Assembly (NCBI GenBank): GCA_963712485.1
Contig: CAVQID010000008.1
Span: 62,001-126,000 of the forward strand
Length of the DNA: 64,000 bases
DNA from: JALORV01 sp963712485
GTDB taxonomy: Bacteria; Pseudomonadota; Gammaproteobacteria; Burkholderiales; Burkholderiaceae_F
Direction of reading: 5' to 3'
Both the position numbers and the translations under genes were made by a program. Position 1 is the stretch's first letter. Each line of letters begins with the position of its first letter. Below, piece by piece: positions 28,372 through 36,761 of the stretch. The notes under the pieces were generated by a model. It saw nothing but the letters and a program-made list of their open reading frames with translations, was not told the origin of the DNA and ran no database searches.

Positions 28372-29979
28372 ATGCTGATCATTCCCTACCAGACCCGCTT
28401 CACCGCCAAGTCGCTGCCGGTGATCACACTGGTGTTGGTCGCGCTGAATCTGCTCGCCTACCTCGTGTTCCAGGCCGGCGACAGCGCGGCCTACCAGCGC
28501 GCTGCCGACTACTACTTCAGTTCGACGCTGCCGCAGGTCGAGATGCCACGGTATGCCGCCTATCTCGAGCGGCGCAACGATCGCAAGGCGATGCAGGTCC
28601 TGCGCGCGATCCGTTCCGGCCCGAGTGACGACGAGGCCGGCGCGGTACTGATGGCGATGCAGCAGGACCGCGAGTTCATGAAGGACCTGAAGGGCGGCGC
28701 CGTCGTGCGCAGCAACGAACCCGGTTATGCGGCGTGGCGCGAGCAGCGTGACCGCTTCCAGGCGTTGTTGTCGCAGGTATTCACCGAACGTTTTGCACTC
28801 GAACCGGGGTCGGCCGACGTCGTGCGGCTGGTGACATACCAGTTTCTTCACGGCGATGCGATCCATCTGCTCGGCAATCTCGCGATCCTGCTGCTTGCGG
28901 GTCCGTTCGCCGAAGCAGCGCTCGGACGCAGTCGATTCCTGATGGCTTACCTCGCCAGCGGCGTGGTCGCCGGCGCGGTTCACCTTTTGATCAGCGATCA
29001 GGGACTGATCGGAGCCTCCGGCGCGATTGCCGGGACCATGGCGATGGTCGCGGTGCTCTATGGCATGCGCAAGGTGCCGGTGTTCTACTGGCTGTTCGTG
29101 TACTTCAACACGGCCCGCATCCCCGCCGTGCTGCTGTTGCCGGTCTGGCTGCTGGTAGAAGCCCTGCAGTGGGCGCTGTCGCCCGGAGGGCGTGTCGCCT
29201 ATGACGCGCACATCGCGGGCTTCATCTCCGGCGCGCTGATCGCCTGGCTGCTCAGGCCAGCCGATGATGGCAAGGTCGACCGCATTCTCGACGAGCAGTA
29301 TGCGCAGGCGCCGGCGGAGAGGAAGTCGACGCTGCTGACCGAAGCGCGGCAGGCGGCAGCGAAGCTCGACACGCGCCGCGCGGCACGCGCGTACTCCGAA
29401 CTCCTTCAGGAGGATCCCACCAGCACGCAATACGCGACGGCCTACTTCAACATGGCGCTGCTCGGACGCGACAAGGACACGCTGGCGGACGCCGCCCTGC
29501 GGGCCTTGTGGATCCGCACCCGCCACGCGCGTACCGAGCTGCGTTCCGTCTACACGCAGATGAGTCAGCCCCACGTGCTGGCCGTTCTGCCGGTCGACGA
29601 GCAGTTGCGGCTGGCACGTCGTCTGGTTGCCACCCGCGAAGACGCGGCTGCGCTGCGGGTGCTGGACACGCTGCTCGGCGACCCCACGACAAAGAACCTG
29701 TATGGACGTCAGCTGGCCGACTGCCTACTCGGCCTGTTCACCACCTACTCGCGTCACGGCCTGCGGCAGCAGGCGGACCAGGTGCGCCAGCGGCTGTCAC
29801 AGCACTTCCCGTCGCCACAGACGCTGGGCGGGCTGGCGCCGACCCGCGAACCGCCCTTGACGATCCGCGGCTCGACGACACGCGGGGCTGGCCCGCGCGG
29901 CAATCCGGCGACGGTGCCGGCGTCCGACCTCGAACTCGATCTCGACACCCGCCTGCATACGCGCTGGGGCCCCGAGTAG
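28372..29979 (+). CDS. Rhomboid-family intramembrane protease with C-terminal TPR-like region
   Basis: A 535-residue membrane protein. Transmembrane segment 1 (about residues 15-35) is followed by a roughly 110-residue soluble insertion. The rhomboid core then follows: the HGDAIHLLGNLAILLLAGPF segment with its conserved His and Asn, the nucleophile Ser in GASGAIAGTMAMVAVLYGM, and the partner His in VAYDAHIAGFISGALIAWLL. After residue about 300 comes a soluble helical region with TPR character (LTEARQAAAKLDTRRAARAY, TQYATAYFNMALLGRDKDTL) and a Pro-rich end. The substrate is unknown. The TPRs probably recruit it on the cytoplasmic side. Confidence 0.85.
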   Translation: MLIIPYQTRFTAKSLPVITLVLVALNLLAYLVFQAGDSAAYQRAADYYFSSTLPQVEMPRYAAYLERRNDRKAMQVLRAIRSGPSDDEAGAVLMAMQQDREFMKDLKGGAVVRSNEPGYAAWREQRDRFQALLSQVFTERFALEPGSADVVRLVTYQFLHGDAIHLLGNLAILLLAGPFAEAALGRSRFLMAYLASGVVAGAVHLLISDQGLIGASGAIAGTMAMVAVLYGMRKVPVFYWLFVYFNTARIPAVLLLPVWLLVEALQWALSPGGRVAYDAHIAGFISGALIAWLLRPADDGKVDRILDEQYAQAPAERKSTLLTEARQAAAKLDTRRAARAYSELLQEDPTSTQYATAYFNMALLGRDKDTLADAALRALWIRTRHARTELRSVYTQMSQPHVLAVLPVDEQLRLARRLVATREDAAALRVLDTLLGDPTTKNLYGRQLADCLLGLFTTYSRHGLRQQADQVRQRLSQHFPSPQTLGGLAPTREPPLTIRGSTTRGAGPRGNPATVPASDLELDLDTRLHTRWGPE

Positions 29980-30061
29980 ACGCCCGGAAGCGCTTCTGGA
30001 GCCTGCGAGCAGTCGCGAGGTCCACGCCGACGGCGCGGCCGTCGTTCAGACGAGGATCGAA

Positions 30062-31429
30062 CTAGCCTGCCATTCGATCCATCACTTCGAGATATTTCCT
30101 GGCCTCCGCAGTGACCGGGTCGGCGGCGTAGCGCTGCAGCAGGAACTTCAGGATGCGCCGCGCTTCGTCCGGCTTCTTCGCAAACTCGGCCATCAGCTGT
30201 GCGCCGACGAAATAGACCTGCGGCACGTCGGGATGGTTCGGATACTTTTTGTCGAAGCCGCGGATCAGTGTGCCTGCCAGCGCTGCCCTGCCCTTTTGCA
30301 GCGCCGCGCGTGCGAGCGGCGCAACCGCCTCGACCTGCCGCGGGCTCCAGTCGGCGCGCCGCGCCAGAGCCTCGTCGACCAGTTCGAGCGCCTCGTGCCA
30401 GTTCTGCGACTTGATCAGCAGGGCAAGATACTTCTCGGTGTGATCTTCGATCCGCGGTCCGTAGTTTTCCGCGATCAGCAGCTTGTGCAGGCGCGCGTGC
30501 AGTGACAGGTCGTTGGGCCGGTCGCGCAGGTCGTCCTCGATCAAGGTGATTGCTTCCTTGATTTCGCCGGCACTGAGCATCTGACCGATCAGCGCATCGC
30601 GCGTGCGTGTCTTGACGTCGGCGTGCCGACCGGTCGAACTCATCAGTCGTTCCTCGCCCGGACCGACGACCGAGATATCCAGCCGATCGGCGTACTGATA
30701 CATCGCGTAACCGATCAACGCGCAGATGACATAGCTGAAGTACCAGAAGCTCGCGGACAGCAGGAACACCAGCATCGCCGTGAGGAATCCGACTCCGGCG
30801 GCGCCGTTCGCGCCGACACCCCCAGCGCTGCCGAGGAACACCATGCCATAGGTGCGCGACAGGTCGGCGAAGAACACGAATGCGCACAGCGCCGCGTACG
30901 GCTTGCCGATCTTGCGAATGGTGTTCACCAGTTCGCCCGGATCCAGCGCGCCACGCAGGCTGCCCGTCATGACCAGGCGAATCGTCGCAGCCGGCATCAG
31001 CACGACGAAGAACAGGCCCCACACGAGGATGCCGAGCACTTCGTGCCCGCCCAGCAGCATGATCAACGCACCGGCAAGCAGCGCAAAGATCATGTTCATT
31101 GCCACGTACTTGTACGGCAGGTACGGGCCAACCAGGTCCTCGTCGGTCAGCGGATAGTCGGACGGGATCAGATAACCCTTGGACGACCGCTCGATGATCT
31201 TGAAGCCGTAGCGCGCGCCCGCCACGAACAGCGCGAACGCGGCAGCCGCAAGCAGCGCAACGCCGAACGCGCCGAAAAGCAATAAGACCAGGGAGACGAC
31301 AAGCGCGCCGGACAGACCGCCGATGCGAAGCAGCACGGCCCTGTCGAGCGGCAACAGAAAGAACTTTTGGATGCGCTGCCAGAAAGGCTCGGCGGCCTGC
31401 TGGTTGGCGTATTCGTAAATGGCTTCCAT
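30062..31429 (-). CDS. Membrane protein with C-terminal TPR-like repeats, unknown function
   Basis: A 455-residue protein I do not recognise as a named gene. The first 35 residues are amphipathic (FWQRIQKFFLLPLDRAVLLR). About six transmembrane segments follow between residues 38 and 250, with a short soluble loop (IERSSKGYLIPSDYPLTDED) and a DUF4013-like feel. The last 190 residues are soluble and helical, with TPR-like units (DALIGQMLSAGEIKEAITLI, NWHEALELVDEALARRADWS, ALQKGRAALAGTLIRGFDKK). It converges on the rhomboid-TPR gene, which has a similar membrane-plus-TPR plan. No catalytic motif is evident. Confidence 0.6.
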   Translation of the reverse strand: MEAIYEYANQQAAEPFWQRIQKFFLLPLDRAVLLRIGGLSGALVVSLVLLLFGAFGVALLAAAAFALFVAGARYGFKIIERSSKGYLIPSDYPLTDEDLVGPYLPYKYVAMNMIFALLAGALIMLLGGHEVLGILVWGLFFVVLMPAATIRLVMTGSLRGALDPGELVNTIRKIGKPYAALCAFVFFADLSRTYGMVFLGSAGGVGANGAAGVGFLTAMLVFLLSASFWYFSYVICALIGYAMYQYADRLDISVVGPGEERLMSSTGRHADVKTRTRDALIGQMLSAGEIKEAITLIEDDLRDRPNDLSLHARLHKLLIAENYGPRIEDHTEKYLALLIKSQNWHEALELVDEALARRADWSPRQVEAVAPLARAALQKGRAALAGTLIRGFDKKYPNHPDVPQVYFVGAQLMAEFAKKPDEARRILKFLLQRYAADPVTAEARKYLEVMDRMAG

Positions 31430-31508
31430 CCCCGCGTGGACCGATTACGAAAGTCTACGCAGGGTAAACCCCTGATTTGCCGTCGATCGCGATCAATCGG
31501 CAGAAAAA

Positions 31509-32336
31509 CTACATCTTTTCCGTTTCTCCGGCCCGGGGCTGCCACTTCATCAGGTGTCGTTCCGCACGGCCGACGATGCCGTCGAGCACCAGAGCGAAGC
31601 CCGTCAGCACCAGGATGCCGGCCATCACGGTATTGATGTCGAAGGTGCCCTCGGCCTGCAGGATCAGGTAGCCCACGCCACGCGAGGACCCGAGGTACTC
31701 GCCGACGACGGCACCGACGAACGCCAGTCCGACGGAGGTATGCAGCGACGAGAACACCCAGCTCGTGGCACTCGGCAGATACACGTGTCGCAGCAGCTGC
31801 TGGCGCGAGGCACCAAGCATCCGCGCGTTCGCCAGCACCGTCGGACTCACCTCCTTCACGCCCTGGTAGACGTTGAAGAACACGATGAAGAACACCAGCG
31901 TGAACCCGAGCGCCACTTTCGAGGCGATGCCGAGTCCGAACCAGACGGCGAAAATCGGCGCGAGGATCACGCGCGGCATCGAATTCAGGGCCTTGATATA
32001 GGGATCGAGGATCGCCGCAGCCACCGGCGAGAGCGCCAGCCACATGCCCATGACGAGACCGGATACGGTGCCGATCGCGAACGCGAGCACGGTTTCCAGC
32101 AGGGTGACCCAGAGGTGCTGATAGATGTCGCGATCGACGACGAACCAGGTCCAGATCCGCGCGAGGATCTTGATCGGCTCGCCGAAGAAGAACTTCGCAT
32201 CGTTCTCGCTATCGAAGAACAGCGGCGGGATCAGCCCCGGTTTCGTGAGCACGTGCCACAGGAGGAACAGCACGACGAGGACGCCGACCTGCCAGAAGCG
32301 CAGGTTCTTCGCATTAGGGCGTAGTCCGCTCCACAT
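31509..32336 (-). CDS. ABC transporter permease (SsuC/TauC type)
   Basis: Membrane subunit of an importer of the nitrate/sulfonate/taurine family. The 275-residue protein has about six transmembrane segments. The permease EAA loop lies at VSPTVLANARMLGASRQQLL, and the end is soluble (LVLDGIVGRAERHLMKWQPR). The N-terminus has a longer periplasmic stretch (PPLFFDSENDAKFFFGEPIK) with a weakly conserved loop. It lies three bases after the ATPase gene stop and is the last gene of this operon. The substrate cannot be read from the sequence. Confidence 0.85.
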   Translation of the reverse strand: MWSGLRPNAKNLRFWQVGVLVVLFLLWHVLTKPGLIPPLFFDSENDAKFFFGEPIKILARIWTWFVVDRDIYQHLWVTLLETVLAFAIGTVSGLVMGMWLALSPVAAAILDPYIKALNSMPRVILAPIFAVWFGLGIASKVALGFTLVFFIVFFNVYQGVKEVSPTVLANARMLGASRQQLLRHVYLPSATSWVFSSLHTSVGLAFVGAVVGEYLGSSRGVGYLILQAEGTFDINTVMAGILVLTGFALVLDGIVGRAERHLMKWQPRAGETEKM

Positions 32337-32339
32337 GGG

Positions 32340-33269
32340 TCACGCCGCCCGCTTCTGCTGCGCGTAACCCTTCAGCACCTCTTCGCGCATCACGTCCCAG
32401 ATTGCCTTGTGCAGTTCGATGAAGCGCGGCATGACACGCACCTCGGCCACGTCACGCGGCCGGGCCAGGTCGATGACGAACTCACCGATCGGGTGCGACG
32501 CCGGCCCGGCGGACAGCACGACCACGCGATCACTCATCGCTATCGCCTCGTCAAGATCGTGCGTGATGAACAGCACCGCCTTGCGATGGCTTGCGCCATC
32601 GGCCGCGTCGCGTCCCGCGGGCGCCGGCGCCTTGCCCGCGACGGCGCGGCGTGTATCGGTACCGGCCCACAGCTCGAGCACTTCGTTTTCCATCAGCTGG
32701 CGCGTCTGCACGTCGAGCGCGGAAAATGGCTCATCCATCAGAATGATGTCCGGATCGAGCACGAGGGTCTGCGCCAGCGAAGTGCGCTTGCGCATGCCGC
32801 CGGATAGCTGGTGCGGGTAGCGGTCCCCGAAGCCGGCGAGCCCGACCCGCTGGAGCCAGTCGTCGGCAAGAGCCGCGGCATCCGAGTCCGACAGGCCACG
32901 GAACTGCAGGCCGGCGAGCACGTTGTCGCGCGCGGTGCGCCACGGCATCAGCGCTTCGGTCTGGAACATGTAGCCCGCCCGCCGGTTGATGCCGACCAGC
33001 GGTTCGCCGAAAACCCGCACCGCCCCGGTGCTGGGTTCAAGCAGTCCGGCGGCAACGTTCAGCAACGTGCTCTTGCCGCAGCCGGTCGGGCCGACCACGC
33101 TGACGAACTCGCCCGGGGCGATCGCGAGCGAAACGTTGCTGACCGCGGTGTAGCGCTGCGAACGATCGTCTCGACTGACGAACGTGCAGGCGATGTCCTC
33201 AAGTGAAAGCGCGGCTGTCACTGCTCGGTCGACGGGCTCAACTCGCGAAGCCCGGCGGCCGCCGACCAC
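32340..33269 (-). CDS. ABC transporter ATP-binding protein (SsuB/TauB type)
   Basis: Cytoplasmic ATPase of the same importer, 309 residues. Walker A is VVGPTGCGKSTLLNVAAGLL, the signature LSGGMRKRTSLAQTLVLDPD, Walker B IILMDEPFSALDVQTRQL, and the switch His VLFITHDLDEAIAMSDRVVV. An insertion of about 30 Ala- and Arg-rich residues (around residues 200-228) follows the D-loop region (NEVLELWAGT) before the switch. This lengthens the usual turn between Walker B and the H-loop. The first 18 residues look like non-conserved extension, so the real start may be at a later codon such as the GTG at VTAALSLEDIA. Confidence 0.85.
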   Translation of the reverse strand: MVGGRRASRVEPVDRAVTAALSLEDIACTFVSRDDRSQRYTAVSNVSLAIAPGEFVSVVGPTGCGKSTLLNVAAGLLEPSTGAVRVFGEPLVGINRRAGYMFQTEALMPWRTARDNVLAGLQFRGLSDSDAAALADDWLQRVGLAGFGDRYPHQLSGGMRKRTSLAQTLVLDPDIILMDEPFSALDVQTRQLMENEVLELWAGTDTRRAVAGKAPAPAGRDAADGASHRKAVLFITHDLDEAIAMSDRVVVLSAGPASHPIGEFVIDLARPRDVAEVRVMPRFIELHKAIWDVMREEVLKGYAQQKRAA

Positions 33270-33296
33270 GGGCGGCGTGCCGGGTCGCGGCCACGT

Positions 33297-34334
33297 TCAG
33301 CCCTTGGGGTACTTGGCGTTGGCCTTCTTGACGAACTCGTTGGTGTAGACCGACTTGAGGTCGATGTTCGCTTTGGCCATGGCAGGGTCAATGCTCGCCA
33401 GCGCACGCAACGCGGTGGCCGGCCCCTGCTCAGGGATCATTCCGTCCGGCGAAAGGGCGGGCTTTGCCTTGAGGAACGCGTCGATATAGACGGCGCGATC
33501 GCCGAGAAGGTAGCTCTCGGGCACGGTTTTGACGATCTCCGACGGTCCGGCCTGCTGGATCCACTTGTTGGCTCGAACAATGGCGTTCGTCAGCGCCTGC
33601 ACCGTGTTCGGATTCTTTTCGATGAACGCTACGGGTGAGTACAGCGTTGCCGCGGGCATCGGACCGCCGAACACCTTGTCGGCCTCGGCGACATCGCGGG
33701 TGTCCGACACGATCCTGATGTCGTTGTTGCGCGCGAGGATCGTCATGACCGGATCCAGGTTCGAGATCGCGTCAATCTGCCCCGACCGGAGTGCGGCGAC
33801 CGCGCCCTGCGAGACGCCGACGCCGACGAAGGAAACATCGGTCGGCTTCAGGCCATTTTTCGCGAGCACGTAGTTGGCCATGATGTTGGTCGACGATCCC
33901 GGCGCCGAGACGCCGATCTTCTTGCCTTTAAGGTCGGCCACCGACTTGTAGTTCGGCATCGTCTTGTTGCTGACGGCCAGCACGATCTGCGGCGCGCGGC
34001 CTTGCAGCACAAACGCGCGCATCGACTGGCCCTTGGCCTGCATGTTGATGTTGTGCTCGAAGGCACCGGACACGACGTCGGCACTGCCGCCGACGACCGC
34101 CTGCAACGCGCGAGCGCCGCCGGCGAAGTCGACGATCTCGACATCCAGACCTTCGTCCTTGAAGTATCCCTTCTGCTCGGCAACGGTGAGCGGCAGGTAA
34201 TAGAGCAGGTTCTTGCCGCCAACGGCGATCGTGACCTTCTTCTTTTCCAGCGCCTGGGCTGAAGCCAGCGCGGGGAAAAGCAATGTCGCCGCGGCGGCCA
34301 GCAGTACAGAGCGTCGGGTGGCGCGTAAAAGCAT
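33297..34334 (-). CDS. ABC transporter substrate-binding protein (NMT1/SsuA family)
   Basis: Periplasmic binding protein of 345 residues. It starts with a signal peptide (MLLRATRRSVLLAAAATLLF, cut near ALASA-QA). A TRRSVLL pattern would also allow Tat export. The mature protein begins KKKVTIAVGGKNLLYYLPLT, with the GYFKDEGLDVEIVDFAGGAR block typical of the NMT1/SsuA fold. VADLKGKKIGVSAPGSSTNI and AALRSGQIDAISNLDP follow. This family binds nitrate, sulfonates, taurine or pyrimidine precursors; I see nothing to choose among them. It lies downstream of a CoA-transferase, whose substrate may be related. Confidence 0.85.
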   Translation of the reverse strand: MLLRATRRSVLLAAAATLLFPALASAQALEKKKVTIAVGGKNLLYYLPLTVAEQKGYFKDEGLDVEIVDFAGGARALQAVVGGSADVVSGAFEHNINMQAKGQSMRAFVLQGRAPQIVLAVSNKTMPNYKSVADLKGKKIGVSAPGSSTNIMANYVLAKNGLKPTDVSFVGVGVSQGAVAALRSGQIDAISNLDPVMTILARNNDIRIVSDTRDVAEADKVFGGPMPAATLYSPVAFIEKNPNTVQALTNAIVRANKWIQQAGPSEIVKTVPESYLLGDRAVYIDAFLKAKPALSPDGMIPEQGPATALRALASIDPAMAKANIDLKSVYTNEFVKKANAKYPKG

Positions 34335-34387
34335 ATGAGTCTCCTTGGTGTGCAGTTCGGGGCTTAGACCGCCTTCCGCGGCCGATC

Positions 34388-35590
34388 TTAAATCACGCCG
34401 TCGCGCCGCAGCGCCGCGATCGCCGCCTGATCATGGCCGAGTCGCATCAGTATTTCCTCGGTGTGCTCGCCGAGCCCGGGACCCAGCCAGGCGGTGCCAC
34501 CGGGCGTCGCGGACAGCTTCGGCACCACCGCAGGCACCTTGAGCGCGGTCCCGTCGGGCAGTGTCTGCTGCTCGATCATTGCACGCGCAGCGAACTGCGC
34601 GTCATCGAACATGTCGGCTACGCTGTAGATCCGCGATGCGGGAACATCCGCAGCCTTGAGGCAGGACAGCGCCTCGTCGATCGGTAGGCGACCGCACCAC
34701 GACTGGATTGCGGTGTCGATTTCCTGCGTGCGCCTGACGCGGCCTTCGTTGCGCGCGAGCGTCTCGTCGGCCGCGAGGTCGGGCCGGCCGATCGCGGTCA
34801 TCAGGCGCTTGAATATGGCGTCGCCGTTGCCGGCAACGACGATCGCGGCCCCGTCGACGCAGGAGTAGGTATTCGACGGGACGATGCCGGGCAACGCACC
34901 GCCGGTGCGCTCGCGCACGACGCCGAAGCGGTCGTACTCGGGCACCGTGCTCTCCATCATGTTGAACACCGCTTCATAGAGCGCCACATCGATGAACTGT
35001 CCTTCGCCGCGCCTGCGTCCGCCGGTTGCATCGCGGTGACGCAGCGCCATCAGCGCGCCGACGACACCGTGCAGCGCGGCGATCGAGTCGCCGATGGAGA
35101 TGCCGATCCGCACGGGCGGCCGATCCGGGTGGCCCGATACATAGCGGATTCCGCCCATCGACTCGCCGATCGCGCCAAACCCCGGCATGCCGCGCATCGG
35201 TCCGGTCTGGCCGTAGCCGGAAATACGCACCATGATGGTCGCCGGGTTGAGCGCCCGGATCTGCTCAAAGCCGATGCCCCACTTTTCCAGCACGCCCGGA
35301 CGATAGTTCTCGATGACGACGTCGGCATCGATTGCCAGTTCGCGCGCAATCTCCTGCGCACGCCGGTCCTTCAGATTGAGCGCCACGGACTTCTTGTTGC
35401 GCGCCTGCACGTACCACCAGAGCGACGTGCCTTCGTGCAGATAGCGCCAGTTGCGGATCGGATCGCCGCCCGCGGGGTCTTCGATCTTGATGACCTCGGC
35501 GCCAAACTCCGCGAACATGCGCGCCGCAAACGGTCCCGCGATCAGCGTACCCAGCTCGAGGACCTTGATGCCTGCCAAGGGTCCGGACAT
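34388..35590 (-). CDS. CaiB/BaiF family (class III) CoA-transferase
   Basis: Transfers CoA between carboxylic acids. The 400-residue protein begins GIKVLELGTLIAGPFAARMF and has GAEVIKIEDPAGGDPIRNW, NKKSVALNLKDRRAQEIARE and IMVRISGYGQTGPMRGMPGF. The conserved catalytic Asp is in GISIGDSIAALHGVVGAL (Asp168). Length is that of formyl-CoA or succinyl-CoA:acid transferases. It lies three bases downstream of the MAPEG gene and 53 bases upstream of the binding protein gene. The operon suggests uptake and CoA activation of a carboxylate, but the substrate is unknown. Confidence 0.9.
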   Translation of the reverse strand: MSGPLAGIKVLELGTLIAGPFAARMFAEFGAEVIKIEDPAGGDPIRNWRYLHEGTSLWWYVQARNKKSVALNLKDRRAQEIARELAIDADVVIENYRPGVLEKWGIGFEQIRALNPATIMVRISGYGQTGPMRGMPGFGAIGESMGGIRYVSGHPDRPPVRIGISIGDSIAALHGVVGALMALRHRDATGGRRRGEGQFIDVALYEAVFNMMESTVPEYDRFGVVRERTGGALPGIVPSNTYSCVDGAAIVVAGNGDAIFKRLMTAIGRPDLAADETLARNEGRVRRTQEIDTAIQSWCGRLPIDEALSCLKAADVPASRIYSVADMFDDAQFAARAMIEQQTLPDGTALKVPAVVPKLSATPGGTAWLGPGLGEHTEEILMRLGHDQAAIAALRRDGVI

Positions 35591-35593
35591 GGC

Positions 35594-35977
35594 TCAGACC
35601 CCCAGCAGGAAGATCGTCAGGCAGGCGAGGAATCCAACCAGCCAGACCAGCGAACGCGCCGCCTGCCAGTCGGCGAGGTAACAGGCGAAGTAGCCGAGTC
35701 GCGCCGCGATGAAGATGATGGCGAGGATGTCGACGCGCTCCTGCGGCGCCTGCGTCAGGTGCGCGACGATCACCGCGGCGGCGAAGAAAGGAAACGCCTC
35801 GAATCCATTCTTCTGCGCATTGTCCGCACGCCGACTCAGGCCCTTCTGGCGGTCCAGCCACGCCCGCGGGTCGCGATTGTTGTACCGCTCGCCGCCCGTC
35901 TTCGCGACGATGGTTCCGAGATAGGGCAGCAGCGCGGCCGCGAGCACGCACCAGAACGCGATCGTCATTGCGAGCAT
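35594..35977 (-). CDS. MAPEG family membrane protein
   Basis: A 127-residue integral membrane protein with four hydrophobic segments. The MAPEG signature RRADNAQKNGFEAFPFFAAA lies near residue 50-70, followed by ILAIIFIAARLGYFACYLAD. Eukaryotic relatives are glutathione-dependent or eicosanoid enzymes; most bacterial members are uncharacterised. It is between recR and the CoA-transferase gene, with a 3-base gap to the latter, and the recR stop-to-start gap is 36 bases. Confidence 0.85.
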   Translation of the reverse strand: MLAMTIAFWCVLAAALLPYLGTIVAKTGGERYNNRDPRAWLDRQKGLSRRADNAQKNGFEAFPFFAAAVIVAHLTQAPQERVDILAIIFIAARLGYFACYLADWQAARSLVWLVGFLACLTIFLLGV

Positions 35978-36013
35978 CTCCCTGTCAGTCCGTTCATCAC
36001 GACCGATACGCGG

Positions 36014-36616
36014 TCAGGCCGCCCGTCGATCCAGCATGGCCTGCGCAATCGTGTTGACATCGGTGTACTCGAGTTCCGCTCCCGCCGGCACGCCGCGCGC
36101 CAGGCGCGTGATCTTGATGTCGGGGTTACGGCCGCGCAGCAGCTCGCCGATGTAGTGCGCGGTCGCGTCACCCTCGGGCGTGAACGAGGTCGCAATGATC
36201 ACCTCGCGCACCGGACCGTCCGCCGCACGATTCAGCAGCCGTTCCATCTGGATCTCGCGCGGGCCGATACCGTCGAGTGGCGACAGGCGCCCAAGCAGCA
36301 CGAAGTACAGCCCGCTGTACGCCATGGATTGTTCGATCATCAGCTGGTCTGCTGGCGATTCGACCACGCACAGCAGCTGCGCGTCGCGCTTGGAATTGGC
36401 GCAGGTCTCGCAGATCTCGAGTTCGGTCAGCGTATTGCAGCGGGAACAATGGCGTATCGACCGCACCGCCGCGAGCAGTGACTCACCCAGTCGTACCGCC
36501 GCATCCCGATCGTGCTGCAGTAAATGAAACGCGATTCTCTGTGCGGAACGCGGACCGATACCGGGCAGATGCTTCAGCGCATCCACCAGTTTGTCCAGCG
36601 TGGGCCCTAGTTTCAT
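36014..36616 (-). CDS. recR: Recombination mediator RecR
   Basis: Ring-forming protein that loads RecA onto gaps with RecFO. The 200-residue product has the N-terminal HhH (ALKHLPGIGPRSAQRIAFHL), a four-Cys zinc finger (HCSRCNTLTELEICETC), and a TOPRIM domain (LLCVVESPADQLMIEQSMAY, GRLSPLDGIGPREIQMERLL). The Walker-B-like end is ITRLARGVPAGAELEYTDVN. Length is typical. No Shine-Dalgarno sequence precedes the ATG at 36616; the preceding bases belong to the hairpin of repeat copy B, which ends five bases before the start. Confidence 0.96.
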   Translation of the reverse strand: MKLGPTLDKLVDALKHLPGIGPRSAQRIAFHLLQHDRDAAVRLGESLLAAVRSIRHCSRCNTLTELEICETCANSKRDAQLLCVVESPADQLMIEQSMAYSGLYFVLLGRLSPLDGIGPREIQMERLLNRAADGPVREVIIATSFTPEGDATAHYIGELLRGRNPDIKITRLARGVPAGAELEYTDVNTIAQAMLDRRAA

Positions 36617-36621
36617 GAATT

Positions 36622-36711
36622 CGGATCGGGTGTAAGCGGCGCTTCGCGCCGCACGTGCACCCGATCCGCTAGAAAGTGTGCGGCGGGCTTCGGGCGGCCG
36701 GGCGCCCGCCG
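36622..36711. repeat. Two-hairpin repeat element, copy B (upstream of recR)
   Basis: Same plan and lengths as copy A. Hairpin 1 (36622-36668, 47 bases) has an 11-base-pair outer stem CGGATCGGGTG / CACCCGATCCG, internal loop TAA / ACGTG, inner stem GCGGCGC / GCGCCGC, and loop TTC. A 12-base linker follows. Hairpin 2 (36681-36711, 31 bases) has stem CGGCGGGC / GCCCGCCG enclosing a CGG-GCGG-CCG hairpin. On the minus strand, hairpin 1 ends five bases before the recR ATG, and the element lies between ybaB and recR. Confidence 0.85.
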
Positions 36712-36761
36712 CGTCTTCAACTGCAACACCGGGGAGACTCGCCGCATCGCCGCGGCAGGAG

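Noticed and set aside
27394..29574. Open frame of 726 codons on the minus strand
   Set aside because: It is entirely antisense to tal and the rhomboid gene. It has no family resemblance, and its composition follows the third-position GC of the opposite strand.
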